Shown here one piece after another: positions 43,540 to 52,015 of a DNA stretch of 64,000 bases (positions within the stretch are counted from its first letter, which is position 1; the number at the start of each line of letters is the position of its first letter). The notes beneath the pieces were generated by a model, which searched no databases, had not been told where the DNA came from, and saw only the letters and a program-made list of their open reading frames with translations. Source of the DNA: Chitinophaga sp. HK235. Its GTDB lineage: Bacteria > Bacteroidota > Bacteroidia > Chitinophagales > Chitinophagaceae. The position numbers and the translations under genes are program-made. The stretch covers positions 7,128,501-7,192,500 of the forward strand of contig NZ_CP073766.1 of the NCBI RefSeq assembly GCF_018255755.1, read 5' to 3'.

Positions 43540-43616
43540 AACTGATTTTGTGTTTCAGGGCTGCAAAGATAAGCAGCTGTTTCAAATTTCAAAATTTATT
43601 TTTTTCAGATATAAAA

Positions 43617-45587
43617 TTATTTCCTGAGCAGCATCGTCTTTGCTTCCATACCATCTGCTTTCTGGTTGGCTTCGTCGGCGGTAATAGCATTGTTACAAGC
43701 CCATTGTAACAGGGTAGTATCATTTTTTGCGGAAGCAAGCTGCGCGATGCGATAGTAGGTATAGGCCAGTAATTCCGGCGCACGGGATACGCTTTGCAGT
43801 GCATGCTGATAATAGGCCAGTGCTTCGTCGGGTTTGTTTTGTGTAGCGGTGATACGGCCCAGCTGATAATACAAGGAAAACTCCACTCCGTAATGATCTC
43901 CGGGAATACCTGCCTGCAGGTAGGATTTGGCCAATGCCATGGCTTCTTCCGGTTTTTGTTGTATCCGCAGATTCAATACCTGTATTACTTTGGACTGGGC
44001 AATCGCAATAGGAGTTAAGGAATCGTCCCAGTGGAGCACTTTAAAGTAAGGGTCTATCTGCACCGTTGTCACCGGACCGTTTACAGGAAGCTGCAGTTGA
44101 GTTGTGTGTTCCTGGATAGTGATATGTTGCAGCGCGATGGTACCATTGCGATAGGTGATCAGCACTTCCAGCGGCAACCGGTAGATGCTGTCTTTTTGGG
44201 TGAGTGTGAGTTGCAGCGTATTATTTTGCTGCTGCCAGCTGCTTTGCCATGCCGGCACTCCGGTGCGTTCAAACCATTGCTGGTAGAACCATTCCAGGCT
44301 GCTCCCGTAGGCGGTGGATATCTCCTGTAAAAAATTCTTCCAGGTAAGGCCATCATGACTATACTTTTCCCCAATATTTCGCAGGGCTTTATGAAATACC
44401 TGTTTGCCTGTGATATTGGATAATAACTCCAGTGCGAGAAAACCTTTGCTATCTCCAAGGATATGGCCATTGCTGCCGGTGAGGGCAACCAGCGGTTCAT
44501 CATTGCCGGCAGCTGCATTTTTAAGGTAGCCAAGTCCACTCTGGTCCCGGAGATAACCAGGATAGCCTGTCTTCCGGTAGTCTACCGCATGTGTGCTGTC
44601 AAAATGTTGTACTACCTGTAAAGAACCATACTGGGCCATGCCTTCAGAGAGGAGGTCTGCTCCTGCACTGCCTTTGGAGAGGATTTTATTTCCCCACCAC
44701 TGGTGGCCTATTTCATGACCAAAGAGTGCATAGTTAAATTCCCGGAGCGCTCCGGTAGGCATCACTACACCGCCCAGGATACTGGCGCCGCCGATACCGG
44801 TCAGTTCAGATACTTTTTCCGGAAATTCAATGATAGAGAAATTGGGAATGGCCAGCGGTCCAAATTCGCCGGACAGATAATCCAGTACGGATGCGGCTTT
44901 ACGGGAGATGTCGCTGCCGTTGATTGTTTTACTCAGACAATAAGTATAGAAGGGGAGCCGGCCCTGATATTCCTGCCGGGTATAATTTCCAATGTACAGG
45001 GAGAAGATATCGGGTTGGGCATAATGGAATTCAAAGGTTTGTGCAAGTGGCGCTGTTGTTGTTTTAAATGTGCTGGCGGCCATGACAGGCATCAGGTGCT
45101 GTGGGGTGGTTACACGGAGCGTACCGGTGCCACGGGTATAGTTATCCGTACCATCCTCTGCGCGGGACATCACCTGCGGATACCATGCGGAGCCATAACC
45201 CCCGGCCATACAGAAACTACTGTCAAGATAGAACTGAAAGGAGGGGGCATCGCCCCGGTCATAAGCATAGCTGAAATACAATGAGGTGCCTGCAGGCAGC
45301 GAATGTTTAAACCGCCAGTGATAGGCAATATCGCCGGAAGAGTTAGTGCTGGTATACATAGTGGCGGCAATACCGCGCAGTTGCAACTGTGTGGTGCCTT
45401 TTCCCTTGCTGATAACAATGGTAACGGAATCGGCAGAAGAAGCACTGGTTTCAAAGGTAAGACTCCCTTGTACGGCAAAGATCTTTTTCTCCGGATCTAC
45501 CTGTAGCTGCAGCTGGTAGTCCAGCTTTTGCTGAGCAGCAAGTAATCCCGATGAAAGCAGGCATACAAGGGTGATAAGTCGGCGCAT
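43617..45587 (-). CDS. M1-family (gluzincin) metallopeptidase-like protein
   Basis: About 656 residues from ATG 45587, with signal peptide (MRRLITLVCLLSSGLLAAQQ). Zinc site HEIGH (H291-E292-x-x-H295), then E315 in LLSEGMAQY; the Glu is 19 rather than the usual 18 residues on. The exopeptidase motif GxMEN is not present; the corresponding region reads TGIGGASILGG, so endo- or altered specificity is possible. N-terminal beta domain typical of M1 (DYQLQLQVDPEKKIFAVQGSL) and a C-terminal TPR-like helical part (EEAMALAKSYLQAG, PDEALAYYQHALQ). It is probably periplasmic. The gene ends 77 bp before the tRNA. Confidence 0.85.
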   Translation of the reverse strand: MRRLITLVCLLSSGLLAAQQKLDYQLQLQVDPEKKIFAVQGSLTFETSASSADSVTIVISKGKGTTQLQLRGIAATMYTSTNSSGDIAYHWRFKHSLPAGTSLYFSYAYDRGDAPSFQFYLDSSFCMAGGYGSAWYPQVMSRAEDGTDNYTRGTGTLRVTTPQHLMPVMAASTFKTTTAPLAQTFEFHYAQPDIFSLYIGNYTRQEYQGRLPFYTYCLSKTINGSDISRKAASVLDYLSGEFGPLAIPNFSIIEFPEKVSELTGIGGASILGGVVMPTGALREFNYALFGHEIGHQWWGNKILSKGSAGADLLSEGMAQYGSLQVVQHFDSTHAVDYRKTGYPGYLRDQSGLGYLKNAAAGNDEPLVALTGSNGHILGDSKGFLALELLSNITGKQVFHKALRNIGEKYSHDGLTWKNFLQEISTAYGSSLEWFYQQWFERTGVPAWQSSWQQQNNTLQLTLTQKDSIYRLPLEVLITYRNGTIALQHITIQEHTTQLQLPVNGPVTTVQIDPYFKVLHWDDSLTPIAIAQSKVIQVLNLRIQQKPEEAMALAKSYLQAGIPGDHYGVEFSLYYQLGRITATQNKPDEALAYYQHALQSVSRAPELLAYTYYRIAQLASAKNDTTLLQWACNNAITADEANQKADGMEAKTMLLRK

Positions 45588-45637
45588 ACTTTTTTTTACA
45601 AAGTAACAGCGGCGCACCTGAAAAAAATAGTATCAGA

Positions 45638-46435
45638 TTAACTATTCATCTGCCGCCTGAATTGAAGAGGGGTGCAATGGTAATATTGCCGGAATACCCT
45701 GATCAGATGGGAAGTATCGGAGAAGCCCGCAGACATGGCAATATCCGTTACCGGCAACCGGGTACTGAAAAGCAGGGCCATCGCTTTCATGACCCTCATT
45801 TTCAGCTGATAACCACCGATAGTCATCCCTTCCTTTTCCCTGAAGGCCCGCGCCAGATAGATGGGATGTACGAATACCCTGTCTGCAATGGATTTGATAG
45901 TATGATGTGTATCGAATTCATTTTCCAGAATAGTTTTGGCCTGAGAGAACCAGGGTAAACGGGTGGGAATTTTAATCTCCATCACTTCCGACAGCCAGTT
46001 CAGGATATATTCTTCCGGTAAAGTGGTGGAGGGATCATGCAAAAAAGCATACAATAACCGATACAGATAATTAAAAGTACCGGCTTTATAAATCATCAGT
46101 GTTGGAGGAAGACTGCCTTTCAGCATCAGCTCCTGTAATCCTGGTTGCTTAAATTCCACGTTTAGGCACCGGCCGGGCTGTTCCCGGAAATAATTGGCAT
46201 GGGTGTATCCGGCGGGTCTGAATAGTATCTCTCCTGGGAGGACCGCATTTTCCGTCTGTCGGCTCACTTCATTATAACCTCCATTGATCAGCAGGCTGAG
46301 GTAGGCATTTTCGTGGTAATGTGCATGGATAATCGTATTCGGCTGATAGGCCGTAATATTCATTTTGAAGAAGGCATTCTCATTATACTGCTGTTCCTTA
46401 CCAAAGTAATGACCAGGTGAAAGGATGATGCTCAT
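45638..46435 (-). CDS. AraC-family transcriptional regulator
   Basis: About 265 residues from ATG 46435 (MSIILSPGHYFGKEQ). N-terminal cupin sensor (IIHAHYHENAYLSLLINGGYNE, GEILFRPAGYTHANYF) and C-terminal double HTH (TIKSIADRVFVHPIYLARAFRE; VTDIAMSAGFSDTSHLIRVFRQYY, then TPLQFRR). It lies 50 bp upstream of the peptidase gene on the same strand and is divergent from the phosphotransferase gene; either could be its target. Confidence 0.88.
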   Translation of the reverse strand: MSIILSPGHYFGKEQQYNENAFFKMNITAYQPNTIIHAHYHENAYLSLLINGGYNEVSRQTENAVLPGEILFRPAGYTHANYFREQPGRCLNVEFKQPGLQELMLKGSLPPTLMIYKAGTFNYLYRLLYAFLHDPSTTLPEEYILNWLSEVMEIKIPTRLPWFSQAKTILENEFDTHHTIKSIADRVFVHPIYLARAFREKEGMTIGGYQLKMRVMKAMALLFSTRLPVTDIAMSAGFSDTSHLIRVFRQYYHCTPLQFRRQMNS

Positions 46436-46552
46436 AAGTTTGCCGGTATATAACAACCGGGGAATAAATTTACTTTTTATAGCAGAGATGACCAATACGG
46501 AGGTTTTGTTTATGTTTTATCTTTCAACGCAGGATTATATTATCTTTATCAC

Positions 46553-47560
46553 ATGAAATCTGTTTTCCCTGTAACTTATTCTACGCTATGCCCTGTTGCG
46601 CTATCCTCACTCATCTCAGAAAAATACGAAGTAGGAAAAGTTCAATGTAAGTTCCTGGTCAGGGGTGTAGGTGATACTTACCTGGTTGAATCATCCGAAT
46701 CCCGTTTTATATTAAGGGCGTATCGTTCTTCCCACCGAAATCTGCCACAAATAAAAGAAGAAGTGGATTTGCTGCTGGCATTGAAGCAAGCCAATATTTC
46801 GGTATCATATCCGATTCCTGCTATTTCAGGAGAAACAATCCTGAAGGTTGAAGCCGCTGAAGGGGAAAGATACCTGGTGCTGTTCAGCTATGCGCCGGGT
46901 CAGGTGGTCAAATCACTGAATGAAAATCAACTTCGGGCCCTTGGTCATGAAATGGCGCGCTTTCATATTGTCGGAGCAACGATCACGCCGGGAAAAGAAA
47001 GGTGGAGCTTTGATCTGGAGACAACCCTTTTAAAACCCCTGGAAAAGTTGAGGCCCGTTTTTTCGGAAGACCCTGAAGGGTACACCTGGCTGGAACAAAC
47101 AGCCAGACAGGTAGAGGAAAAGTTATCGCTGTTAAACACAGCCGGATTCTCAAAAGGTTATTGCCATTTCGACTTCCTCCCCAAAAACTTTCATTTTAAA
47201 GATGATGCAGTAACCTTTTTCGACTTTGATTTCATGGGGTATGGCTGGCAGGTAAATGATATAATGACCTTTTGGCAACACCTTGCCCTGGATGTATACA
47301 CCAAAAGGATGACGCAGAAAGCGGCAGATGAAGCCTATGACATTTTTTTGAATGCATATCGTGAATATCGTCCTGTCAGTGAGCCGGAATTAGCTGTAGT
47401 ACCTTATCTCTCAATCGGGTTCTGGCTTTTTTATATGGGTTTCCATACCACCCATGACCAATTCTATACTTTTAGCCAACCATCATTTCTGAAATCATAT
47501 ACTGGTATATTAAGACATATTGTAGAAACTTATTGGGAGAAGGACGAGAATCTGGCTTAG
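46553..47560 (+). CDS. APH/ChoK-family phosphotransferase
   Basis: A 335-residue protein-kinase-fold enzyme. Nucleotide-contact strand VGDTYLVESSESRFILRAYRS (ATP-site Lys replaced by Arg in 'LRAY', as in homoserine kinase-II-like members), catalytic loop YCHFDFLPKNFHF with Asp and Asn, and metal-binding FFDFDFMGYG. It phosphorylates a small alcohol or amine (aminoglycoside, homoserine, choline type); the substrate is unknown. It is divergent from the AraC gene with about 117 bp between. Confidence 0.83.
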   Translation: MKSVFPVTYSTLCPVALSSLISEKYEVGKVQCKFLVRGVGDTYLVESSESRFILRAYRSSHRNLPQIKEEVDLLLALKQANISVSYPIPAISGETILKVEAAEGERYLVLFSYAPGQVVKSLNENQLRALGHEMARFHIVGATITPGKERWSFDLETTLLKPLEKLRPVFSEDPEGYTWLEQTARQVEEKLSLLNTAGFSKGYCHFDFLPKNFHFKDDAVTFFDFDFMGYGWQVNDIMTFWQHLALDVYTKRMTQKAADEAYDIFLNAYREYRPVSEPELAVVPYLSIGFWLFYMGFHTTHDQFYTFSQPSFLKSYTGILRHIVETYWEKDENLA

Positions 47561-47678
47561 ATGACAGCCACAAAGTTTGGATGAATCCAATACCTGTTTC
47601 TGTGAAGATGCTATCTGTTTGGTCATTTCCGGAATTGTATATTAGGTATATCTAAATAACCTCTAATAAATTCCGGAC

Positions 47679-48755
47679 ATGAAAACACCTCAGGCAATTG
47701 CCACCCTCTTCTTAGCCAGTAGTGCAATGTTTACCCTCACACATTGTACAAAAAACATGAACGCCCTTCCCGGTAAAAGTACCCTCTCCACTAACCCTGC
47801 TACTACTGCGACTGTAAATGTCCAGTCACTTCTATGGGATGGTGACGCTGCGTTGGGCGCATCCAACGTATGGAAAGTGCTTAATATTGAAGGTACGGGC
47901 ACTATCTCCGTAGATACAGATCCCGTTTACGGACAGGTATGGAAGTTCTACAAACCCGCCGGCAGCCACCGTACAGAAGGACACGGTGCCAAAAACTACC
48001 AGGCGGCGGAAGGAGACGATATCTATATCGGATGGCGGTCTAAACTGGACATACCAGCCACGCAGAACACCAACGCTGTATTCCAGTGGAAAGCATATGG
48101 CTCTACACTGCCCATGACACAAAACTATCCGATCGTAGTAAGTACTTCCAGCTCCGGTACCCTTCATCTTATGCATTACGCACCTGGGAAAATAGGTACC
48201 GAAGTATGGGTGACGCCACTCTCGCGCAATACATGGAATACAATGGTACTGCACCTGAAAGTATCGCGGGATGCCAGTATCGGGTTCATCGAATTTTGGT
48301 ATAATGGTGTCAAACAAACACTCGTTAATGGCACACAGCGTTATCCGGCCCGCACACTGGATGCCGATTATTGTGATCCCAAATTTGGCGTGTACGGCGG
48401 CGATCCCAGCGACATCACCAACTATGTACATGCTATCAAAATAGCCTCCACCTATGCAGATGCTGCACCAACCGGTGGCGGTAGTAATCTGTTGGCAACC
48501 ATGTACCAAAATTGCAGTTATACCGGATGGTCCGCTACCTTCGGTATTGGCAGCTATACTACAGCAGATATCACCGCCAAAGGCGGTATCGACAACGATG
48601 CTTCATCACTTAAAATACCTGCAGGATTAAAAGTAACCCTGTATGACGGTGACAACTTCACCGGTGACTCACTGGTACTAACAGCCGATGGCAGCTGCCT
48701 GAAGAACAATAGCTTTAATGATAAAGTCTCTTCCATGAAAGTGGAAGCAAACTGA
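47679..48755 (+). CDS. polysaccharide lyase-like lipoprotein with beta/gamma-crystallin domain
   Basis: A 358-residue secreted lipoprotein (lipobox LTHC, C23). Residues about 50-265 match the heparin-lyase-I-like jelly roll (PF14099): LLWDGDAALGASNVWKVLNI, YIGWRSKLDIPATQNTNAVFQWK, WNTMVLHLKVSRDASIGFIEFWYNGVKQ and FGVYGGDPSDITNYVHAIKIA. Residues about 271-358 form a beta/gamma-crystallin unit (ATMYQNCSYTGWSATFGIGSY..., VTLYDGDNFTGDSL), a calcium-binding or stabilising module. It probably cleaves an acidic polysaccharide outside the cell. A bidirectional hairpin follows. Confidence 0.78.
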   Translation: MKTPQAIATLFLASSAMFTLTHCTKNMNALPGKSTLSTNPATTATVNVQSLLWDGDAALGASNVWKVLNIEGTGTISVDTDPVYGQVWKFYKPAGSHRTEGHGAKNYQAAEGDDIYIGWRSKLDIPATQNTNAVFQWKAYGSTLPMTQNYPIVVSTSSSGTLHLMHYAPGKIGTEVWVTPLSRNTWNTMVLHLKVSRDASIGFIEFWYNGVKQTLVNGTQRYPARTLDADYCDPKFGVYGGDPSDITNYVHAIKIASTYADAAPTGGGSNLLATMYQNCSYTGWSATFGIGSYTTADITAKGGIDNDASSLKIPAGLKVTLYDGDNFTGDSLVLTADGSCLKNNSFNDKVSSMKVEAN

Positions 48756-48767
48756 TATGATAAAAGA

Positions 48768-48797
48768 ACAGTCGTTTCCATTTCCGGAAACGACTGT
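48768..48797. terminator. bidirectional terminator between convergent genes
   Basis: ACAGTCGTTTCC / GGAAACGACTGT, perfect 12-bp stem with 6-nt loop, followed by CCTTTTAT on the plus strand and TTCTTTTAT on the minus strand. Confidence 0.85.
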
Positions 48798-48801
48798 CCT
48801 T

Positions 48802-48969
48802 TTATCCTTTTGTTTTCCTGAAAAACCGGCCAATGCTGTATGCCAGGCTCATAGTGATACACAAAGGACATACCCCGAATCTGAAAAATACGGCAGCAAC
48901 CTTTTTGTACCAAGGCAGGTTTGCCGGGATAACCGGACAGCTTACCCCATCCTTTTCAAATGATTCCAT
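48802..48969 (-). CDS. small ORF, 55-residue probable membrane protein
   Basis: A 55-codon frame, ATG 48969 to TAA 48802, reading MESFEKDGVSCPVIPANLPW then a hydrophobic stretch (VAAVFFRFGVCPLCITMSLAYSIG) and a basic end (RFFRKTKG). The positive-outside/inside pattern fits a single-pass membrane protein; the C-P-L-C motif is notable. It ends 5 bp before a hairpin whose minus-strand side is followed by T-rich sequence, which supports transcription on this strand. No family recognised. Confidence 0.5.
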   Translation of the reverse strand: MESFEKDGVSCPVIPANLPWYKKVAAVFFRFGVCPLCITMSLAYSIGRFFRKTKG

Positions 48970-48984
48970 ATTAATTGGTTTTGG

Positions 48985-49065
48985 TTATCCAAAAAAATGA
49001 TAGAGGCATAAGGCTGTCAATACTACCGAGATGATGCAGAGTATAAGTTTTGTTCTTCCTGACAT
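48985..49065 (-). CDS. very small ORF, 26-residue membrane peptide
   Basis: ATG 49065 to TAA 48985 encodes MSGRTKLILCIISVVLTALC plus LYHFFG, a single hydrophobic helix with a basic N-terminus. It precedes the 55-residue frame by 15 bp on the same strand, so the two look like a mini-operon. It could be a holin-like, toxin-like or regulatory peptide; the sequence gives no function. Confidence 0.4.
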   Translation of the reverse strand: MSGRTKLILCIISVVLTALCLYHFFG

Positions 49066-49158
49066 GATTTGTTGTTTAAAGGGTGAATTTGAATATTAAT
49101 ACCTGTCAGTAAAAATTATCACCCATTAAAAAGAGATGCATTTCAAAATCGCATTAAC

Positions 49159-49386
49159 TTAGCAACATTCTGGTTTATTCAGGGAATCGGCGGCGGTATG
49201 CTGGTGTTTTCGCCAATATTCCGGTGGGTATTGTTGTGGGGGGGCTGATATTAATTTTTTGTGAGAAACGGATCGTACGAAAAGAGAAGGACAGAATTGT
49301 TGCAGCATACCCATGTACGTACAGGTCTTGTATTATCTTTCATTACAGCCTTTGGCATTGCACTGTTTTCCATCCTGGGAATTTAG
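49159..49386 (+). pseudogene. decayed DHA2 (EmrB/QacA-type) MFS transporter
   Basis: Three short pieces of an EmrB/QacA-type pump survive in different frames and with large deletions: FWFIQGIGGGMLV (compare the conserved QGIGGGMLVP motif of TM4), then FANIPVGIVVGGLILIF (compare 'INIPVGI'), and finally TGLVLSFITAFGIALFSILG followed by a stop at 49384-49386. A full transporter needs about 500 residues, so this is a remnant. Confidence 0.5.
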
Positions 49387-49787
49387 AAATCAAAAAAGAA
49401 GAAAATTAATGCGGCCCACTCTTTTTTAATACCAGAGGCTGATCCCAGGCTGCTGTAGTTCCTGTCCTGGACGGTGCCATCTTTTTTGATGTAACCCATA
49501 GTACTATAGTTACGGTCTTGTATGGTCCCGTCTTTTTTTACATAACCAATAGTAGAGTAGCTGCTGTTTGCTATTTGCTCACCTCTTATATAACCGATGG
49601 TTTGGTAATTTGCATTCTGTATTGTACCATCGCTTTTGATGTAACCCACCGTACTATAGTGACTGTTTTTAATTACCCCATCACTGCTTACCGTGAATCG
49701 GGTGCTGCCACTGGTGGACTTAATAGTTTGTGCTTCTACAAATCCGCTGCAAAGTAGGAGGCCAATTGCAATGATTAACTTTTTCAT
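49383..49787 (-). CDS. exported repeat protein (5-fold beta-flower-like)
   Basis: A 134-residue protein with signal peptide (MKKLIIAIGLLLCSGFVEAQ). The mature part is built from five ~19-residue repeats of the form 'YSTxGYIKKDGTIQDRN', with the last ones nearly identical (GTIQDRNYSTMGYIKKDGTVQDRNY, broken here into units). The protein ends in a hydrophobic tail (WAALIFFFFDF). The repeat pattern matches the '5-fold beta-flower' proteins of Bacteroidetes, whose role is unknown; near-identical repeats at DNA level suggest recent expansion. Confidence 0.72.
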   Translation of the reverse strand: MKKLIIAIGLLLCSGFVEAQTIKSTSGSTRFTVSSDGVIKNSHYSTVGYIKSDGTIQNANYQTIGYIRGEQIANSSYSTIGYVKKDGTIQDRNYSTMGYIKKDGTVQDRNYSSLGSASGIKKEWAALIFFFFDF

Positions 49788-49921
49788 GGGTATAAGTAAG
49801 AGGATTTATTATTGATACTTTTACCAAGTTAAGATGTTTTGTGAATTTTTTCCGCTTTGTCACGCAAGCTATTTGTAAACTTTTTAAATGATGGTTTCAC
49901 CGCTGTTGTTATCTTATCTTT

Positions 49922-49954
49922 ATAACCAGCGTAATTTTTAGTTACGCTGGTTAT
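49922..49954 (-). terminator. hairpin behind the GNAT gene
   Basis: A perfect 13-bp stem ATAACCAGCGTAA / TTACGCTGGTTAT with a 7-nt loop, 55 bp past the GNAT stop. No T run on the minus side, so efficiency is uncertain. Confidence 0.55.
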
Positions 49955-50009
49955 CAGATAATCGGGGTTTTTGCTACAATCACAATTCTGGGAAATTGAT
50001 AGTCACCTT

Positions 50010-50456
50010 TTATTTCCACCAATGATAATAATTATGTAGCCCATCGTATTCGAAGCCACAACGAGGATACAGCTTGTTACCGATAGCATTTGTTTTTTCT
50101 GTTTCAAGCATCAGGCCACAAGCGCCTGTTTCTTCACACCATTGTTTGCTGCGATCAATCAGTGCTACCGACAATCCAGATCCCCTGTAGTCCGGATGAA
50201 CGAACAAATCACTTAACAGCCATTGCTTTTGTAATTTGGTATAGTGGAATAATTTGTAGAGCTGTACAAAGCCAACAGCCTTCCCGTCAACAATAGCCAG
50301 GAAGATATCCGATTCGCTGTTTAAAAACCGCTCTTTCAGGAAAGATTTTCCTTTTTTTACGTCTGATTCCTGACGATAAAATACACGATAAAGATCGAAT
50401 AACTCAGCTGTCTCGTCCAGGTCTTCCAGGCTTGCTTTTCTAATCTTGTAGTCCAT
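50010..50456 (-). CDS. GNAT-family N-acetyltransferase
   Basis: About 148 residues from ATG 50456 (MDYKIRKASLEDLDETAELF). Acetyl-CoA-binding motif LLSDLFVHPDYRGSGLSVALIDR, preceded by IFLAIVDGKAVGFVQLYKLF, and followed by MLETEKTNAIGNKLYPRCGFEYDG. It is a standard small-molecule or protein acetyltransferase. It is divergent from the MocR gene, whose regulators often control the adjacent divergent gene. Confidence 0.88.
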   Translation of the reverse strand: MDYKIRKASLEDLDETAELFDLYRVFYRQESDVKKGKSFLKERFLNSESDIFLAIVDGKAVGFVQLYKLFHYTKLQKQWLLSDLFVHPDYRGSGLSVALIDRSKQWCEETGACGLMLETEKTNAIGNKLYPRCGFEYDGLHNYYHWWK

Positions 50457-50501
50457 ATGCAAATATTACTTTTGTTTGTTTACGCAAAAATACCGCGGAG
50501 A

Positions 50502-50544
50502 TGGACTACCTTTATGATCCAGATTTTAATTATTAGGTAGTCCA
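50502..50544. promoter_or_regulatory. candidate MocR operator
   Basis: A perfect 9-bp inverted repeat TGGACTACC / GGTAGTCCA separated by 25 bp lies between the divergent GNAT and MocR genes; its right arm ends 3 bp before the MocR start codon. Widely spaced half-sites like these fit dimeric MocR regulators. Confidence 0.6.
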
Positions 50545-50546
50545 GA

Positions 50547-51989
50547 ATGTTGCCGTTTGAGCATATTATTATAATTGACAAGGAAAGTAAAGTTGCTGTT
50601 TATAAGCAGATAGCTTTTTCTATTACGAATGCTATTCAGCGTGGTACATTGAAGGCTGGTACTCATCTGCCCGGCAGTCGCGAATTAGCGAAATCCCTGG
50701 GTGTCCATCGTAAAACAGTGATGGCAGCCTATGATGAATTGAGTGCACAGGATTGGATCATAATTACGCCCAGAAAGCATATTTCGGTTGCTGAACGAAT
50801 TCCCTTGCTTAAACCCCGGAAGTGGAGTTCGGAACCGTCCGCGTTACCATACCAGCATGACTTTCACATCGGGTTCAGGATAATTGACAATGGAGTTCAG
50901 AAAACAAACACCACACCGAATCCGGAGATAATAATTGATGATGGTTGCCCAGATGTCAGGCTGTCACCGATCGATGCGTTGTTGAGAACCTATCGTTCCT
51001 ATACTTCTTTCAAGTATGCTATTAAAGATGCCAATACCGGCACAGAACAGGGAACTGCTAAACTAAGAGAAGAACTGGCCCATTATCTTTCTGAAACAAG
51101 AGGGTTGAATATTTCTGCCAGCAATCTTTTGATAACACATGGCGCACAGATGGGTATTTTTATTGCTTCACGGCTTCTTTTGGAGCCTGGTTCCAATATC
51201 ATCGTTGGTAAACCAAATTATCCTTCTGCGGGTAGGGCGTTTGAAGAAACAGGAGCTCAACTCATAGAAGTGCGCACCGATGAACATGGGATTAATGTGG
51301 ACGATATTGAAGCAGTCTGTAAGAAGAAAAAGGTTACTGCCGTGTATGTAATTCCGCACCATCACTATCCGACAACTGTAACACTTAGCGCAGAAAGACG
51401 GCTGAAATTATTAGAACTTTCCATCCGGTTTTCATTTGCTATCATTGAAGATGACTATGACTATGATTATCATTATACAACGTCTCCCTATTTACCCTTG
51501 GCGAGTTGCAAACATGACGGAAGTGTAATTTATATTGGTTCTTTTTCTAAAATGCTCGATCCATCACTACGTATAGGCTTTATGGTGGCTCCCGAAAATT
51601 TTATTACGCAGTGTGTTGCATTGAGAAAAATAATTGATGTTGGGGGTGATGGCTACATGCAAAATGCGTTGGCTGCTTTGATCAAAAACGGGGAACTAAA
51701 ACGCCATGTCAAAAAAGCAAAGAAATGTTATCATCAACGTAGAGATTTTTTGGATACTTTATTGAGAGAAAAGTTAGGTAAATACATCTCGTATACATTG
51801 CCGTCAGGCGGGATGGCAATTTGGGTAAAATTAAATCCGGAATTTTCAGTAACTCAACTGATGTCACATCCTAAACTAAAAGTTACCCGAATTGATATTG
51901 AACATAATGCTTTTCGCTTTGGATTTGCTTCAATGAATGAAAAAGAACTGGAACTGGCAGTAGCATTTTTGCACGCGATGCTGGACTAA
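50547..51989 (+). CDS. MocR-type regulator (GntR HTH plus aminotransferase domain)
   Basis: A 480-residue fusion. Residues about 10-75 form a GntR winged helix (VYKQIAFSITNAIQRGTLKAGTHLPGSRELAKSLGV...), and the rest is a class I aminotransferase fold with PLP lysine K335 in IGSFSKMLDPSLRIGFM. MocR/PdxR-like proteins use PLP as effector and often activate a divergent gene. An autoregulatory palindrome lies just ahead of its start. The terminator that once followed it has been split by an IS256-family insertion (52016-53346). Confidence 0.9.
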   Translation: MLPFEHIIIIDKESKVAVYKQIAFSITNAIQRGTLKAGTHLPGSRELAKSLGVHRKTVMAAYDELSAQDWIIITPRKHISVAERIPLLKPRKWSSEPSALPYQHDFHIGFRIIDNGVQKTNTTPNPEIIIDDGCPDVRLSPIDALLRTYRSYTSFKYAIKDANTGTEQGTAKLREELAHYLSETRGLNISASNLLITHGAQMGIFIASRLLLEPGSNIIVGKPNYPSAGRAFEETGAQLIEVRTDEHGINVDDIEAVCKKKKVTAVYVIPHHHYPTTVTLSAERRLKLLELSIRFSFAIIEDDYDYDYHYTTSPYLPLASCKHDGSVIYIGSFSKMLDPSLRIGFMVAPENFITQCVALRKIIDVGGDGYMQNALAALIKNGELKRHVKKAKKCYHQRRDFLDTLLREKLGKYISYTLPSGGMAIWVKLNPEFSVTQLMSHPKLKVTRIDIEHNAFRFGFASMNEKELELAVAFLHAMLD

Positions 51990-52015
51990 AACAACATAAA
52001 AAACGTTCACGTTTC

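Noticed and set aside
48757..48963. Plus-strand frame of 68 codons after the polysaccharide lyase gene
   Set aside because: It runs straight through the bidirectional terminator at 48768-48797; the minus-strand frame in the same place has a better membrane-protein pattern.
49383..49787. CRISPR-like or simple DNA repeat array
   Set aside because: The repeats are in frame, vary at codon level and encode a protein repeat; there are no spacer-like unique intervals.
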